Part shown: positions 19,455 through 27,636 of the stretch, piece after piece | Numbering within the stretch: the stretch's first letter is position 1 | Layout: the number at the start of each line of letters is the position of its first letter | Origin: Thalassobacillus sp. CUG 92003 | GTDB taxonomy: Bacteria; Bacillota; Bacilli; Bacillales; Halobacillaceae | NCBI RefSeq assembly: GCF_013618635.1 | Contig: NZ_JABLSJ010000003.1 | Location: forward strand, 62,001-126,000 | Length of the DNA: 64,000 nt | Direction: 5' to 3' | Made by a program: the position numbers and the translations under genes | The notes under the pieces: generated by a model | What the model saw: only the letters and a program-made list of their open reading frames with translations | Databases searched by the model: none | What the model was told of the DNA's origin: nothing

Positions 19455-20423
19455 TTAGTTCGCCCCTTTCCTTTTTTGGTCAAATAAGACAATGAACGCT
19501 GTTACAATAAAGGCGATGATGAACATCGTAAACGAGATACTGCTTCCGTACCCCATATTGAAATTGGTGAAAGTCTGTTCATACATATACGTCGCCATAA
19601 GTTCTGTAGAATTATTCGGGCCGCCATCGGTCATGACATAAATCAAATCGAAATACTTCAAGGATCCAATGATAGACAGAATCGATGAGGTAATGATGGT
19701 CGGAATTAACAAGGGTAATGTAATATGGATGAATTTTTTTCGAGGACTCGCCCCATCTATATCAGCTGCTTCATAGAGATCTTCGGGGATCCCCACAATA
19801 GCTGCCCGGAACAATACCATATAAAAAGGAGCAAACTGCCAACAGACCGTGGCTATGACCGCCCATATCGCAGTCTCTTCATTCCCAAGCCAGCCTCGTT
19901 GCCACGATTCCAGCCCAATTTGACCAAGAAATTGGTTGATTATGCCAAAGTTACCGTCATAGATATAGATGAATAATATACCGATCGCAACGGTCGACAT
20001 CAAAAATGGCATAAAGTAAACGGACCTGAAGAATCTCATGCCTTTTACGGGACTGAACAATAACAGTGCCATGATCAAACCGATCGGCAGTTGAGTGAAT
20101 AATGAAGCACCTACAAGTAAAAAGTTATTTTGTAATGAGGTCCAAAAAACGCCGTCACTCATCAGCGTGATATAGTTTTCCAGCCCTTTGAATACTAACG
20201 TGCTATCAATGCCCGTCCATTCAAACAGACTATAATAAAAGGTCATCGCGATGGAATAGATAACATACAGGGCATATATGACCATAGCAGGAGCTAAGAA
20301 GCCAATGATGACCCAGAAATCCTGCTTTTTTCTCGATTTCTTAGGCTTTGATAACCGACCAGGTTTCGGGGGATTGTAAACGTGATCGTCATCAGCATTT
20401 AATTTATTTGCACTATTTTGCAA
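19455..20423 (-). CDS. ABC sugar transporter permease (MalF type)
   Basis: A permease of 322 residues with a long basic cytoplasmic N-terminus (about 1-36, RLSKPKKSRKKQ) and six transmembrane helices. The EAA coupling motif is DLYEAADIDGASPRKKFIHI at about residues 215-235. I choose TTG at 20423 because GAGGTG lies six bases before it, while the GTG at 20432 is itself part of that site. It lies between the binding protein gene, from which it is separated by a strong hairpin, and the second permease. Xylo-oligosaccharide specificity is inferred from context. Confidence 0.9.
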   Translation of the reverse strand: MQNSANKLNADDDHVYNPPKPGRLSKPKKSRKKQDFWVIIGFLAPAMVIYALYVIYSIAMTFYYSLFEWTGIDSTLVFKGLENYITLMSDGVFWTSLQNNFLLVGASLFTQLPIGLIMALLLFSPVKGMRFFRSVYFMPFLMSTVAIGILFIYIYDGNFGIINQFLGQIGLESWQRGWLGNEETAIWAVIATVCWQFAPFYMVLFRAAIVGIPEDLYEAADIDGASPRKKFIHITLPLLIPTIITSSILSIIGSLKYFDLIYVMTDGGPNNSTELMATYMYEQTFTNFNMGYGSSISFTMFIIAFIVTAFIVLFDQKRKGAN

Positions 20424-20447
20424 GCCTGTCACCTCGCCTATGATGTG

Positions 20448-20485
20448 AAAACTACATCAAGTAGCAATCTACTTGATGTAGTTTT
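20448..20485 (-). other. 17-bp hairpin between binding-protein and permease genes
   Basis: A perfect stem AAAACTACATCAAGTAG closes on a four-base loop. Only a short TTTT follows on the minus strand. Such hairpins often protect the upstream binding-protein message and lower expression of the permeases; this role is inferred. Confidence 0.8.
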
Positions 20486-20492
20486 CATAGAA

Positions 20493-21770
20493 TTATTCAA
20501 GTACTTCTTTAGCCTTGGCTTCCACTTCTTTCGCTGCTTCTTCCGGTGTCATCGATTGGCCGAATAGAGCCTGAGTCGTATCCAGGTGCGCTTCAGCCAC
20601 TTCTGGTGGAAGCGTCTGATCGTAGAAAGTCTGCATGTATTCTGCTTCTTCGAGTACTGTATTGATTTCCTGCACATATTCATCTTCATATTCAACACCT
20701 TTAACGGCTGAAATGGCTCCGTCATCATTGGCGAGCTGCTGAGCCGTTTCTTTACTTGTCAGCTCGTTGACGAGTTCAGCGGCAAGGTCAGGGTTATCGG
20801 TTTTCTTAGAGACAGAGAAAACCGGACTCACACCACCAACGATATCTTGTTTAGATCCTTGACCTCCCTCAATAGAAGGGAACATAAAGAATCCAAGCTT
20901 CTCTTCAAATTCAGGCATGTCCGCTCTGGTGGTCCCTAGCATCCAGTTACCTTGAATAATCATGGCCGCATCCTCAGAATACATAAGCTGCCTTGATTGC
21001 CCGGTATCGAAGTTCATCCCATTAAAGCCGTCAGGAAAAGCGTTCATTTCGACAAGTTCCCGGATTTTTTCACCCGCTTTAACATAAGCCTCATCATCAA
21101 AGCCTCGCCCTTCACGGTTGAATGCTTCGTTAAACAATTCAGGTCCGCCAATCCGTTCCGCTAAATACATGTAATAGAAGGAACCTGGCCATTTAGATTG
21201 GTTGGCAAGTGAAAACGGAATAATATCGTTAGATCTCAGTGTTTCCACGATCGATAACAGTTCTTCGTATGTTTCCGGTTCTTCTAATCCATACTCTTCA
21301 AACATGTCTTTGTTATACCAAACCGGTACAATGTCCATGGCCAGTGGTGCGCCATAGTTTTTACCATCAAATTCAGCAGGTGTCAGAGCTGAAGGTAAAT
21401 AGTTTTCCGTGTCAATGTCCTCGGAAATATCTTTAACTTGATCGGCTTTCACGAAATTTTCCAGCCAGCCCCCGCCCCAGGAGTGAAAGACATCAGGAGG
21501 GGAACCGCCGCCCATGGCTACCGATAATTTTGTCTTATATGGATCATTCTCTTGCCTGACCAGTTTCACATTGACACCGTCATGCGATTCTTCAAATCGT
21601 TTAACGGCATCTTCAAGGGCTTTTTCTGATTCCCCTGTTTCAATATGCCACATGGTCAGCGTGTCCGAACCCTCTGACGAACCGCTTGATGAATCGCCGC
21701 CTGAGTTCGTACAGGCTGTCGTAAAGAGAAGTGCTATCATCGCTAATAGCCCCATCGTTCGTTTAAACAT
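20493..21770 (-). CDS. Sugar-binding lipoprotein of ABC transporter (family 1)
   Basis: A 425-residue extracellular solute-binding protein. A lipoprotein signal peptide ends in the lipobox TTAC (Cys20), followed by a Ser/Gly-rich linker. The mature domain has the family 1 fold with TLTMWHIETGE near its start, and WNxGG-type sugar-contact tryptophans are visible later. The acidic C-terminus KEVEAKAKEVLE is usual for salt-adapted secreted proteins. AAGGAGAGG precedes the ATG. As first gene of the operon it lies directly behind a XylR-type operator and a perfect cre site, so it is likely induced by xylose and repressed by glucose. Ligand inferred: xylo-oligosaccharides. Confidence 0.92.
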   Translation of the reverse strand: MFKRTMGLLAMIALLFTTACTNSGGDSSSGSSEGSDTLTMWHIETGESEKALEDAVKRFEESHDGVNVKLVRQENDPYKTKLSVAMGGGSPPDVFHSWGGGWLENFVKADQVKDISEDIDTENYLPSALTPAEFDGKNYGAPLAMDIVPVWYNKDMFEEYGLEEPETYEELLSIVETLRSNDIIPFSLANQSKWPGSFYYMYLAERIGGPELFNEAFNREGRGFDDEAYVKAGEKIRELVEMNAFPDGFNGMNFDTGQSRQLMYSEDAAMIIQGNWMLGTTRADMPEFEEKLGFFMFPSIEGGQGSKQDIVGGVSPVFSVSKKTDNPDLAAELVNELTSKETAQQLANDDGAISAVKGVEYEDEYVQEINTVLEEAEYMQTFYDQTLPPEVAEAHLDTTQALFGQSMTPEEAAKEVEAKAKEVLE

Positions 21771-21785
21771 TAAATCCTCTCCTTT

Positions 21786-21799
21786 TGTTAGCGTTTACA
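21786..21799 (-). promoter_or_regulatory. cre site (CcpA) in the leader of the ABC-xylosidase operon
   Basis: On the minus strand TGTAAACGCTAACA matches TGWAANCGNTNWCA at all 14 positions. It lies 16 bp upstream of the start codon, between the xylO-like site and the ribosome binding site. Confidence 0.85.
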
Positions 21800-21878
21800 T
21801 AAAACGAAAATGCAAATACCTCTACACATCAATGGGCTCCTCCAACCCACCTCCTTTAGGACCATTTATTCACAAAAC

Positions 21879-21903
21879 TAAGTTTGTTCATTGGATAAAC
21901 TAA
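21879..21903. promoter_or_regulatory. XylR operator (xylO) of the ABC-xylosidase operon
   Basis: Read on the minus strand, a 25-bp inverted repeat begins TTAGTTTAT and ends GAACAAACTTA. This agrees with both arms of Bacillus xylO (TTAGTTTGTT and AACAAACTAA) at all but a few positions. It covers the expected transcription start of the promoter at 21916-21944, so repression by the XylR encoded at 6707 is expected. Confidence 0.8.
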
Positions 21904-21915
21904 TTGGTTAATGTC

Positions 21916-21944
21916 ATAATAACTTATAGAATTTATAATAGCAA
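21916..21944 (-). promoter_or_regulatory. Sigma-A-type promoter of the ABC-xylosidase operon
   Basis: Minus strand TTGCTA (21939-21944) and TATTAT (21916-21921) are 17 bp apart. The xylO-like site starts 12 bp after the -10 box. Confidence 0.65.
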
Positions 21945-21975
21945 GAGTATTTTGAAATCGCTATCATTCTATTTT

Positions 21976-22006
21976 GTTTTATATTATCAAACTATGTTTT
22001 ATATAG
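21976..22006. promoter_or_regulatory. Operator-like block upstream of the yjhG-type gene (shared with 10845-10879)
   Basis: GTTTTATATTAT is followed by C, AAACT, two bases, GTTTT and TATAG, nearly the same as the block before the dehydratase gene at 10831. It lies immediately upstream of the -35 box at 22007. Binding by the IclR-type protein of 10898 is inferred. Confidence 0.6.
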
Positions 22007-22035
22007 TTGACAGATAGCGTGTGAAAATTCATAAT
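22007..22035 (+). promoter_or_regulatory. Sigma-A-type promoter of the yjhG-type gene
   Basis: TTGACA (22007-22012) and CATAAT (22030-22035) are separated by 17 bp. The start codon follows 49 bp after the -10 box. Confidence 0.65.
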
Positions 22036-22084
22036 TATTGAACATATTACGATCTAAATTCATCATACTTTCAGGAGGGTTAAC

Positions 22085-24073
22085 ATGCGTGATCATTTAG
22101 AAGACTTGATGCAGTTATCAGTCACGGATATCAGTTCAATTGACACGAAAGCTTCGGGCCCATCAGGCTCACTGCCTTTGACGGATTATATGTTGAGGCA
22201 TTCACCAAGCGGTGATATTTTTGGGTTGTCCCAAAATGTGGGCATGGGCTGGGAGTCGAACAATCTTGATGGCCAGCAAGTATTGCTCTTAAGTACACAA
22301 GGCGGGATGAAAGACAGCAACGGCGATCCTATTGCTCTCGGTTACCATACCGGCCATTGGGAAGTCGATATGTTGATGAAAGAAGCAGCTCAAGAAGTGA
22401 GTCAGTTTCAGGGGCTTCCGTTCGCCGCTTACGTAAGCGACCCTTGTGATGGCCGTACTCAAGGAACGACCGGCATGTTTGACTCATTTCCTTACCGAAA
22501 TGATGCCGCCCAAGTTTACAGACGACTTATTCGTTCATTGCCCACCCGCAAAGCTGTCATTGGCATTGCCACTTGTGACAAAGGGTTGCCTGCGATGATG
22601 ATTGCCTTATCATCCATGCACGAACTCCCCACCGTTGTCATACCAGGTGGCGTAACGCTCCCTCCCGCAATTGGCGAAGATGCCGGAAAAGTCCAGACAA
22701 TCGGAGCACGTTATTCAAATGATGAACTCTCGCTAAAAGAAGCTGCAGAATTGGGCTGCCGAGCTTGCGCCACACCCGGTGGCGGCTGCCAATTTTTAGG
22801 GACTGCGGCTTCAGCTCAAGTGGTCGGAGAAGCGCTCGGGCTTTCTATCCCCCATGCGGCTTTAGCACCCTCAGGCCAAGATATTTGGAAAGAAATGGCT
22901 AAGCACTCCGCCCGTGCTGTCATTAACATGGTTAACCAAAACATAAAGACGAAGGACATTGTGACGAATGCGGCCGTACGGAACGCCATGGTCGTCCACG
23001 CTGCTTTCGGAGGCTCAACCAACCTTCTGCTCCATCTTCCAGCCATAGCCCATGCAGCAGGCTGTGATATACCGACTGTAGAAGATTGGATCGATGTTAA
23101 CCGCAAGACTCCGAGAATTGTAAGCGTTCTCCCAAATGGACCGGATTACCACCCGACTGTCCGTGCTTATTTAGCAGGAGGCGTTCCTGAAGTGATGCTT
23201 CATTTAAGGGATCTTAACCTGCTGGATTTGGACGTATTAACCGTTACGGGTGAAACATTAGGTGAGAACCTGGCATGGTGGGAACATTCGGATAGACGAA
23301 AACAAATGAAAGCACGACTGGAAGCAGCCGATCATATTCGGGCTGAAGATGTCATTTTATCGCCGGAGAAAGCCAAAGAAAGAGGCTTGACCTCTACCAT
23401 CACCTTTCCGATAGGCAATATCGCACCAGAAGGCGCCATTATTAAATCCACCTCCATCGATCCAGCCATGCTGGATGAGGACGGCGTGTATTATCACAAG
23501 AACGAGATCAAAGTATTTACAAGTGAACAACAAGGCATTGAAGCCATTCGAAACGGGGACATTCATAAAGGTGACATTATGGTCGTAACAGGCTGCGGGC
23601 CTCTAGGAACAGGAATGGAAGAAACGTATCAACTCACTTCAGCCTTGAAACATTTGTCTTACGGGAAATACGTTACATTACTCACAGATGCTCGTTTTTC
23701 CGGTGTATCCACCGGGGCCTGCATCGGGCATATCGGACCGGAAGGGTTAGCAAACGGACCGATAGGCAAGTTAAAAAATGGAGATGTCGTAGAAGTGTCC
23801 ATCGACACACACCAACTGACCGGGAGTATTCATTTTCTGGGCACGCACGATCATCCGGTTGACCCTGCAACAGGTGGCAGCATCTTAGCTGATCGCCCAC
23901 AAAATGAGGAGATCCGCCCGTCAGAGCAATTGCCTGATGATACCCGCTTATGGGCTGCTTTGCAAAAAGTAAGCGGGGGCACCTGGCGCGGGAGTGTGTA
24001 TGATGTCGACCGCATCATCGATGTTTTGGAGGCCGGCGAACACGCTTTGAAGCGCGAAAAAACACAAACATAA
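22085..24073 (+). CDS. yjhG: D-xylonate dehydratase, YjhG/YagF type
   Basis: A 662-residue member of the IlvD/Edd dehydratase superfamily. It is colinear along its length with the YjhG/YagF xylonate dehydratases of E. coli. Candidate iron-sulfur ligands are Cys121 ([11 protein letters not shown]), Cys164 (ATCDKG) and Cys235 (GGGCQFLG). Segments such as [30 protein letters not shown] and [16 protein letters not shown] are highly conserved. It dehydrates D-xylonate to 2-keto-3-deoxyxylonate. AGGAGG lies six bases before the ATG. It is divergent from the ABC-xylosidase operon; its product would feed the dehydratase at 9929 and the dehydrogenase at 7966. Confidence 0.94.
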   Translation: MRDHLEDLMQLSVTDISSIDTKASGPSGSLPLTDYMLRHSPSGDIFGLSQNVGMGWESNNLDGQQVLLLSTQGGMKDSNGDPIALGYHTGHWEVDMLMKEAAQEVSQFQGLPFAAYVSDPCDGRTQGTTGMFDSFPYRNDAAQVYRRLIRSLPTRKAVIGIATCDKGLPAMMIALSSMHELPTVVIPGGVTLPPAIGEDAGKVQTIGARYSNDELSLKEAAELGCRACATPGGGCQFLGTAASAQVVGEALGLSIPHAALAPSGQDIWKEMAKHSARAVINMVNQNIKTKDIVTNAAVRNAMVVHAAFGGSTNLLLHLPAIAHAAGCDIPTVEDWIDVNRKTPRIVSVLPNGPDYHPTVRAYLAGGVPEVMLHLRDLNLLDLDVLTVTGETLGENLAWWEHSDRRKQMKARLEAADHIRAEDVILSPEKAKERGLTSTITFPIGNIAPEGAIIKSTSIDPAMLDEDGVYYHKNEIKVFTSEQQGIEAIRNGDIHKGDIMVVTGCGPLGTGMEETYQLTSALKHLSYGKYVTLLTDARFSGVSTGACIGHIGPEGLANGPIGKLKNGDVVEVSIDTHQLTGSIHFLGTHDHPVDPATGGSILADRPQNEEIRPSEQLPDDTRLWAALQKVSGGTWRGSVYDVDRIIDVLEAGEHALKREKTQT

Positions 24074-24206
24074 ACAGGTAGTAAAAAACAGTGGTCGTCG
24101 GCTGCTCTCTTCTTGATTATCTCTTATAAATGCGGATTTTTTTCGCTCAGTATGATAAAATAGGAGTGAGAACATTTCACTATTTTGATGAAATGGAGGG
24201 TAAATG

Positions 24207-24641
24207 ATGACCAGAAAATTACTTGTTGCGTATGACGGGTCTAATTTAAGCCGAAACGCTGTCAAAGAAGCTATGAAGCAAGCATCGGAACTTCCTGACA
24301 CCGAAGTCCACGTCATCTCTATCATCAAATCGACTGGGCCAGTGACGAATAAGGCCATTTCACGAAGCATTGGCGATGAACTTGCCCAAGAATCCCAGGA
24401 TCAACTGAATCATATTAAAGAGGAATTCGACACAGACGTTACGAAGGTCCATACAGACGTTGTCGTCGGAAACCCGGATGACAATCCTGGCATAAGCATT
24501 TGTAACTATGCGAAAGAAAACGATATGGATCTCATTATTGTAGGAAGTCGCGGGCTTGGCAATGTTAAGAAAATTTTCCTTGGCAGTGTCAGCAACAGTA
24601 TTGTACAGAATGCCACGTGCCCGGTCTTAGTCATGAAATAA
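24207..24641 (+). CDS. Universal stress protein, UspA family
   Basis: A UspA-fold protein of 144 residues. It starts TRKLLVAYDGSNLSRNAV and carries the C-terminal nucleotide-binding motif GSRGLGNVKKIFLGSVS followed by VQNATCPVLVMK. The G-2x-G-9x-G(S/T) pattern suggests ATP binding. Two ATGs are adjacent; the second is used for better spacing from GGAGGG. It stands alone with its own terminator. Function is general stress or energy signalling, with no direct tie to the neighbouring catabolic genes. Confidence 0.92.
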   Translation: MTRKLLVAYDGSNLSRNAVKEAMKQASELPDTEVHVISIIKSTGPVTNKAISRSIGDELAQESQDQLNHIKEEFDTDVTKVHTDVVVGNPDDNPGISICNYAKENDMDLIIVGSRGLGNVKKIFLGSVSNSIVQNATCPVLVMK

Positions 24642-24665
24642 CGCCTTACTATGGTCATAATTTTT

Positions 24666-24705
24666 AAACCCCGCCCTGTCTTGAACGGGACGGGGTTATT
24701 TTATT
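24666..24705 (+). terminator. Terminator of the uspA-type gene
   Basis: A GC-rich stem (AACCCCG with CGGGGTT, extended inward by CCTGTC/ACGGGA pairing) is followed by ATTTTATT, 25 bp after the stop. Confidence 0.85.
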
Positions 24706-24809
24706 GACGCTTCATGCTGCGGTTTCACACGATCATCGAAATGTGTACCCGCCGGAATGGTATAATTGAGACATAGGTAATGAAATACTCATGATAAGGA
24801 GACTGATTC

Positions 24810-25163
24810 GTGGCCAAACATAAGATCTATACAATGAGTGTCGCTAGTGTCTATCCCCATTATGTAACCAAGGCAGAAAAGAAAGGTCGTACGAAAGCGG
24901 AAGTCGATGAAATCATCCGTTGGTTGACAGGGTATAGCCAAGAAGCGTTAGAAGCGCAACTGGAAAAAAAGACAGACTTTGAGACCTTTTTTGAGGAAGC
25001 TCCCCAACTGAATCCTTCACGGACCATGATCAAAGGGGTCATCTGCGGTTTACGGGTAGAAGACATCGAGGAACCAACCATGCAGGAAATTCGCTATTTG
25101 GATAAAATGATTGATGAGCTAGCAAAAGGGAAAACGATGGAGAAGATTTTGCGGAAATCATAA
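24810..25163 (+). CDS. DUF2200-family protein
   Basis: A 117-residue soluble protein matching the DUF2200 pattern: [32 protein letters not shown] at the start, then [11 protein letters not shown] and [24 protein letters not shown]. The family occurs widely as a small stand-alone protein and has no assigned function. The start is GTG at 24810, with AAGGAG eight bases upstream. It ends in front of a strong shared terminator, facing the aromatic operon. No link to either neighbouring pathway is visible. Confidence 0.8.
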   Translation: MAKHKIYTMSVASVYPHYVTKAEKKGRTKAEVDEIIRWLTGYSQEALEAQLEKKTDFETFFEEAPQLNPSRTMIKGVICGLRVEDIEEPTMQEIRYLDKMIDELAKGKTMEKILRKS

Positions 25164-25218
25164 TACGTAAAGAGGTTGTTGTGTTTTTTAGCGAAGCGAT
25201 CATAGAACGCTTTTATAG

Positions 25219-25266
25219 GCACAAAAAAATGCCGAACTGATGTCAGCGATCGGCATTTTTTTGTGC
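25219..25266. terminator. Bidirectional terminator (DUF2200 gene / hpa operon)
   Basis: A long stem (GCACAAAAAAATGCCGA with TCGGCATTTTTTTGTGC) has runs of A and T on both sides and lies between convergent genes. Confidence 0.92.
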
Positions 25267-25292
25267 CCTTTTTTCAATTATATAGGAAGGCT

Positions 25293-26213
25293 TTAGACAT
25301 GCTGCAAGGCGATACCGTACTTTGTCAGCGTATCCCGTATCTCATTTTGCAAGGCTTCAGATGGTACGTCCATCGGCAATCTGAGATGTGGATTGATTTT
25401 CCCCATCATCCCGAGCGCTGATTTGACGGGGGCAGGGTTGGTATCTTTGAACAAGACATCATTCAATTCCATGAGCTCATAGTGAAGACTTTGCGCTGTA
25501 GCCACATCACCCTCAAACCACGCATCGTGCATGCGGGCCACTTTACCCGGCAGGACGTTGGCCGTCGCGCTGACAGACCCTGCCCCGCCAATTGCGAGCA
25601 TCGGGTAGCAAAGCAATTCGATACCCGAGAAAAGCAGGAAGTCCCTCCCGCATTTAAGCAAAACGCGATTGACATGCTCAAAGTCTTTATTGGATTCCTT
25701 CACCCCGATAATGTTGGGACAATCTTTACTTAACTGGGCTAACGTATCGACGTGAAGGTTTTGCGCCGTGCGCCCCGGAATATTGTAGATGATGATTGGA
25801 ATGTCTACAGAATCGGCCACTGTCTTGAAATGTTTGTAGAGCGCGTGCTGATTCGGCTTGTTATAATACGGCACAATCACCATCGCCGCATCGGCCCCTA
25901 TTTCTTCGGCTTTCTTCGTCAACCGCATCGTTTCCTGGTGATTCGTTGATCCTGTACCAGGTACGAACGGCACACGCCCGTTTATCGTATCATGTGCTGT
26001 CTTCATCACGAGCTCGCGTTCTTCAATTGTCAACGAGCTGGGTTCTCCTGAAGTTCCCGTTACCGAAATGCCGTGCGTGCCATTTTCCAGCTGGTACTCG
26101 ATTAACGCCTTAAACGCATCAAAATCAATTTCACCATCGGCCTGAAAGGGAGTGATCACCGGTGTGACCGATCCTCTCAGTCTAGATTTAATTTCCGCAT
26201 ACTCGATTGTCAT
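25293..26213 (-). CDS. DapA-family (N-acetylneuraminate lyase superfamily) aldolase in the hpa operon
   Basis: A 306-residue class I pyruvate-type aldolase fold. The pyruvate-binding motif GTSGEPSS is at 53-60, Tyr143 in YNIPGRT, and the Schiff-base lysine Lys172 in IIGVKESN. It resembles 4-hydroxy-tetrahydrodipicolinate synthase, but its place as last gene of the hpaE-B-D-C operon argues for a catabolic lyase. HpaH hydratase and HpaI aldolase are missing here; hydratase-aldolases of this superfamily (NahE type) do both reactions, so it may cleave the HPA-pathway intermediate to pyruvate and succinate semialdehyde. An alternative is a YjhH-like 2-keto-3-deoxyxylonate aldolase. It starts 41 bp after the FAD synthetase gene. 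Confidence 0.75.
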   Translation of the reverse strand: MTIEYAEIKSRLRGSVTPVITPFQADGEIDFDAFKALIEYQLENGTHGISVTGTSGEPSSLTIEERELVMKTAHDTINGRVPFVPGTGSTNHQETMRLTKKAEEIGADAAMVIVPYYNKPNQHALYKHFKTVADSVDIPIIIYNIPGRTAQNLHVDTLAQLSKDCPNIIGVKESNKDFEHVNRVLLKCGRDFLLFSGIELLCYPMLAIGGAGSVSATANVLPGKVARMHDAWFEGDVATAQSLHYELMELNDVLFKDTNPAPVKSALGMMGKINPHLRLPMDVPSEALQNEIRDTLTKYGIALQHV

Positions 26214-26254
26214 TCATATCCTCCTTGCAAAAATGACTTATTCTTCTTTAACCG

Positions 26255-27130
26255 CTATAGGGTTGCTTCTGATTCCATCATATCCCGCTGCGCATGGAAC
26301 GCCTGCATATGAAAATCAGCCATAAAATCATTCCAGGTGAGTGAACCGGAGTGGACGGTCCCTACATAGGAATCATTGAACAATTTAATGGTCAGGTGGC
26401 TCTGGTGCTCGGCTGTATGAATCTCACACGAGCCTTTGGATTGAAAGGTTCCATCTGAAAGCGTGACTTCATACGTTCCGCGACACGGCAGAAAATAGGT
26501 ATCATCCAAGGTCATGTCAACTTCTCTTCCTTTTCCACTCAAAGTGCCCTCGATTTCATAATCTTTTCCTAAGTAGTCTTTGACTTTCTCCACGCGACCT
26601 GTTGCAAGTAATTCCCGGAGCAATGTGGATCCCACCTTACGCCCCTGCTGAGTAAACTTCGATACGGTGGTGACATCGAATCTCCCTTTGCTGTCCGTGC
26701 TTAACTGGCCCATATCGCCTTTACCTTTGAAGCCGTATTTATAATCAAATCCAGCAACAGCATGACGGCACTGCAATCCGCACAGATAATCCTCGACGAA
26801 CTGATCATGCGGAATTTTGGCCACACGTTCATTAAATTCGACGATATACATGATGTCGACGCCCAGGCTGGCAAATCGATCCGCTTTAACCGATAACGGC
26901 GTCAAATAGCGCGTCACCTTTTCCCCTTTCGGAATGACAGAGGAAGGGTGAGGAAAAAAGGTCATGACAGCTAATTTTACGTTTTTTTCGTCTGCTTTCT
27001 TTTTAGCCGTTTTGACGATTTCCTGATGCCCCAAATGAACGCCGTCAAAGAAACCCATTGCCATGACACACGGTTCACTGGATGCTTTGACTTCTTCCTG
27101 AATGGGAAAATCCACATAGATGTGTTTCAT
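26255..27130 (-). CDS. FAD synthetase (FMN adenylyltransferase), RibF-like with degenerate kinase half
   Basis: A 291-residue RibF-like protein. The nucleotidyltransferase motif GFFDGVHLGHQEIV at about residues 27-40 and the segment VAGFDYKYGFKGKG at about 130-143 are intact, so it should adenylate FMN to FAD. The C-terminal part (about 190-291) aligns in position with riboflavin kinase but lacks the PTAN magnesium/flavin motif, so kinase activity is unlikely. Located directly behind the flavin reductase gene, it presumably supplies FAD for HpaC and the FADH2-dependent HpaB. The second ATG is used because the GGGGGAG site nearly touches the first. Confidence 0.85.
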   Translation of the reverse strand: MKHIYVDFPIQEEVKASSEPCVMAMGFFDGVHLGHQEIVKTAKKKADEKNVKLAVMTFFPHPSSVIPKGEKVTRYLTPLSVKADRFASLGVDIMYIVEFNERVAKIPHDQFVEDYLCGLQCRHAVAGFDYKYGFKGKGDMGQLSTDSKGRFDVTTVSKFTQQGRKVGSTLLRELLATGRVEKVKDYLGKDYEIEGTLSGKGREVDMTLDDTYFLPCRGTYEVTLSDGTFQSKGSCEIHTAEHQSHLTIKLFNDSYVGTVHSGSLTWNDFMADFHMQAFHAQRDMMESEATL

Positions 27131-27156
27131 CATACTCCCCCTTCCCTTTCATGCAT

Positions 27157-27615
27157 TTACGTCAGTTGCTTGTATTTGCCCTCATAAAACGCTAACGGTT
27201 CCCCGTCCTGGACATTCAAATTGAGCACTTCGCCAATATAAAGAATGTGATCGCCTGCTCGGTGAGAATCATAGACATTACACGCTAGACTGACTAATGA
27301 ATTTTCGATGACGGGCATGCCCTCAAATTGCTCGAACGCCACCTCGCGCTCCTCTTTGATCTGTCCGGCAAAAATCATGGACAGCTCTTTTTGCGACCCT
27401 GATAATATATTCACCGTAAATTGCTGCGAGTTCTGGATGGTTTCATTCATTTTCGCATTTGTGCCGACGGAAATGAGGATGAGTTTCGGATCAAGGGAAA
27501 CAGACATGAAAGCGTTGGCTGTCATGCCACGTATGTCGTCATTGTACTCGGAGACAATCACGGTCACCCCTGTAGCAAATTTTCCCATAGCTGTTCTGAA
27601 CATACGATCATCCAT
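27157..27615 (-). CDS. hpaC: 4-hydroxyphenylacetate 3-monooxygenase, flavin reductase component
   Basis: A 152-residue flavin reductase of the HpaC/RutF split-barrel type. It shows FRTAMGKFATGVTVIVSE, the substrate motif GMTANAFMSVSLDPKLILISV, and AGDHILYIGEVL near the end. It reduces FAD with NADH and passes FADH2 to HpaB. The start is ATG 27615 with GAGGTG six bases upstream; two earlier in-frame starts lie inside or against that site. It lies 21 bp after hpaD and before the FAD synthetase gene. Confidence 0.92.
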   Translation of the reverse strand: MDDRMFRTAMGKFATGVTVIVSEYNDDIRGMTANAFMSVSLDPKLILISVGTNAKMNETIQNSQQFTVNILSGSQKELSMIFAGQIKEEREVAFEQFEGMPVIENSLVSLACNVYDSHRAGDHILYIGEVLNLNVQDGEPLAFYEGKYKQLT

Positions 27616-27636
27616 ATTCATCACCTCATCTAGTTT

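Noticed and set aside
25293-26213. Lysine-biosynthetic dapA
   Set aside because: It is the last gene of an aromatic catabolic operon and no lysine or spore-dipicolinate genes are near; a lyase role in catabolism fits better, though family resemblance alone does not exclude DapA.
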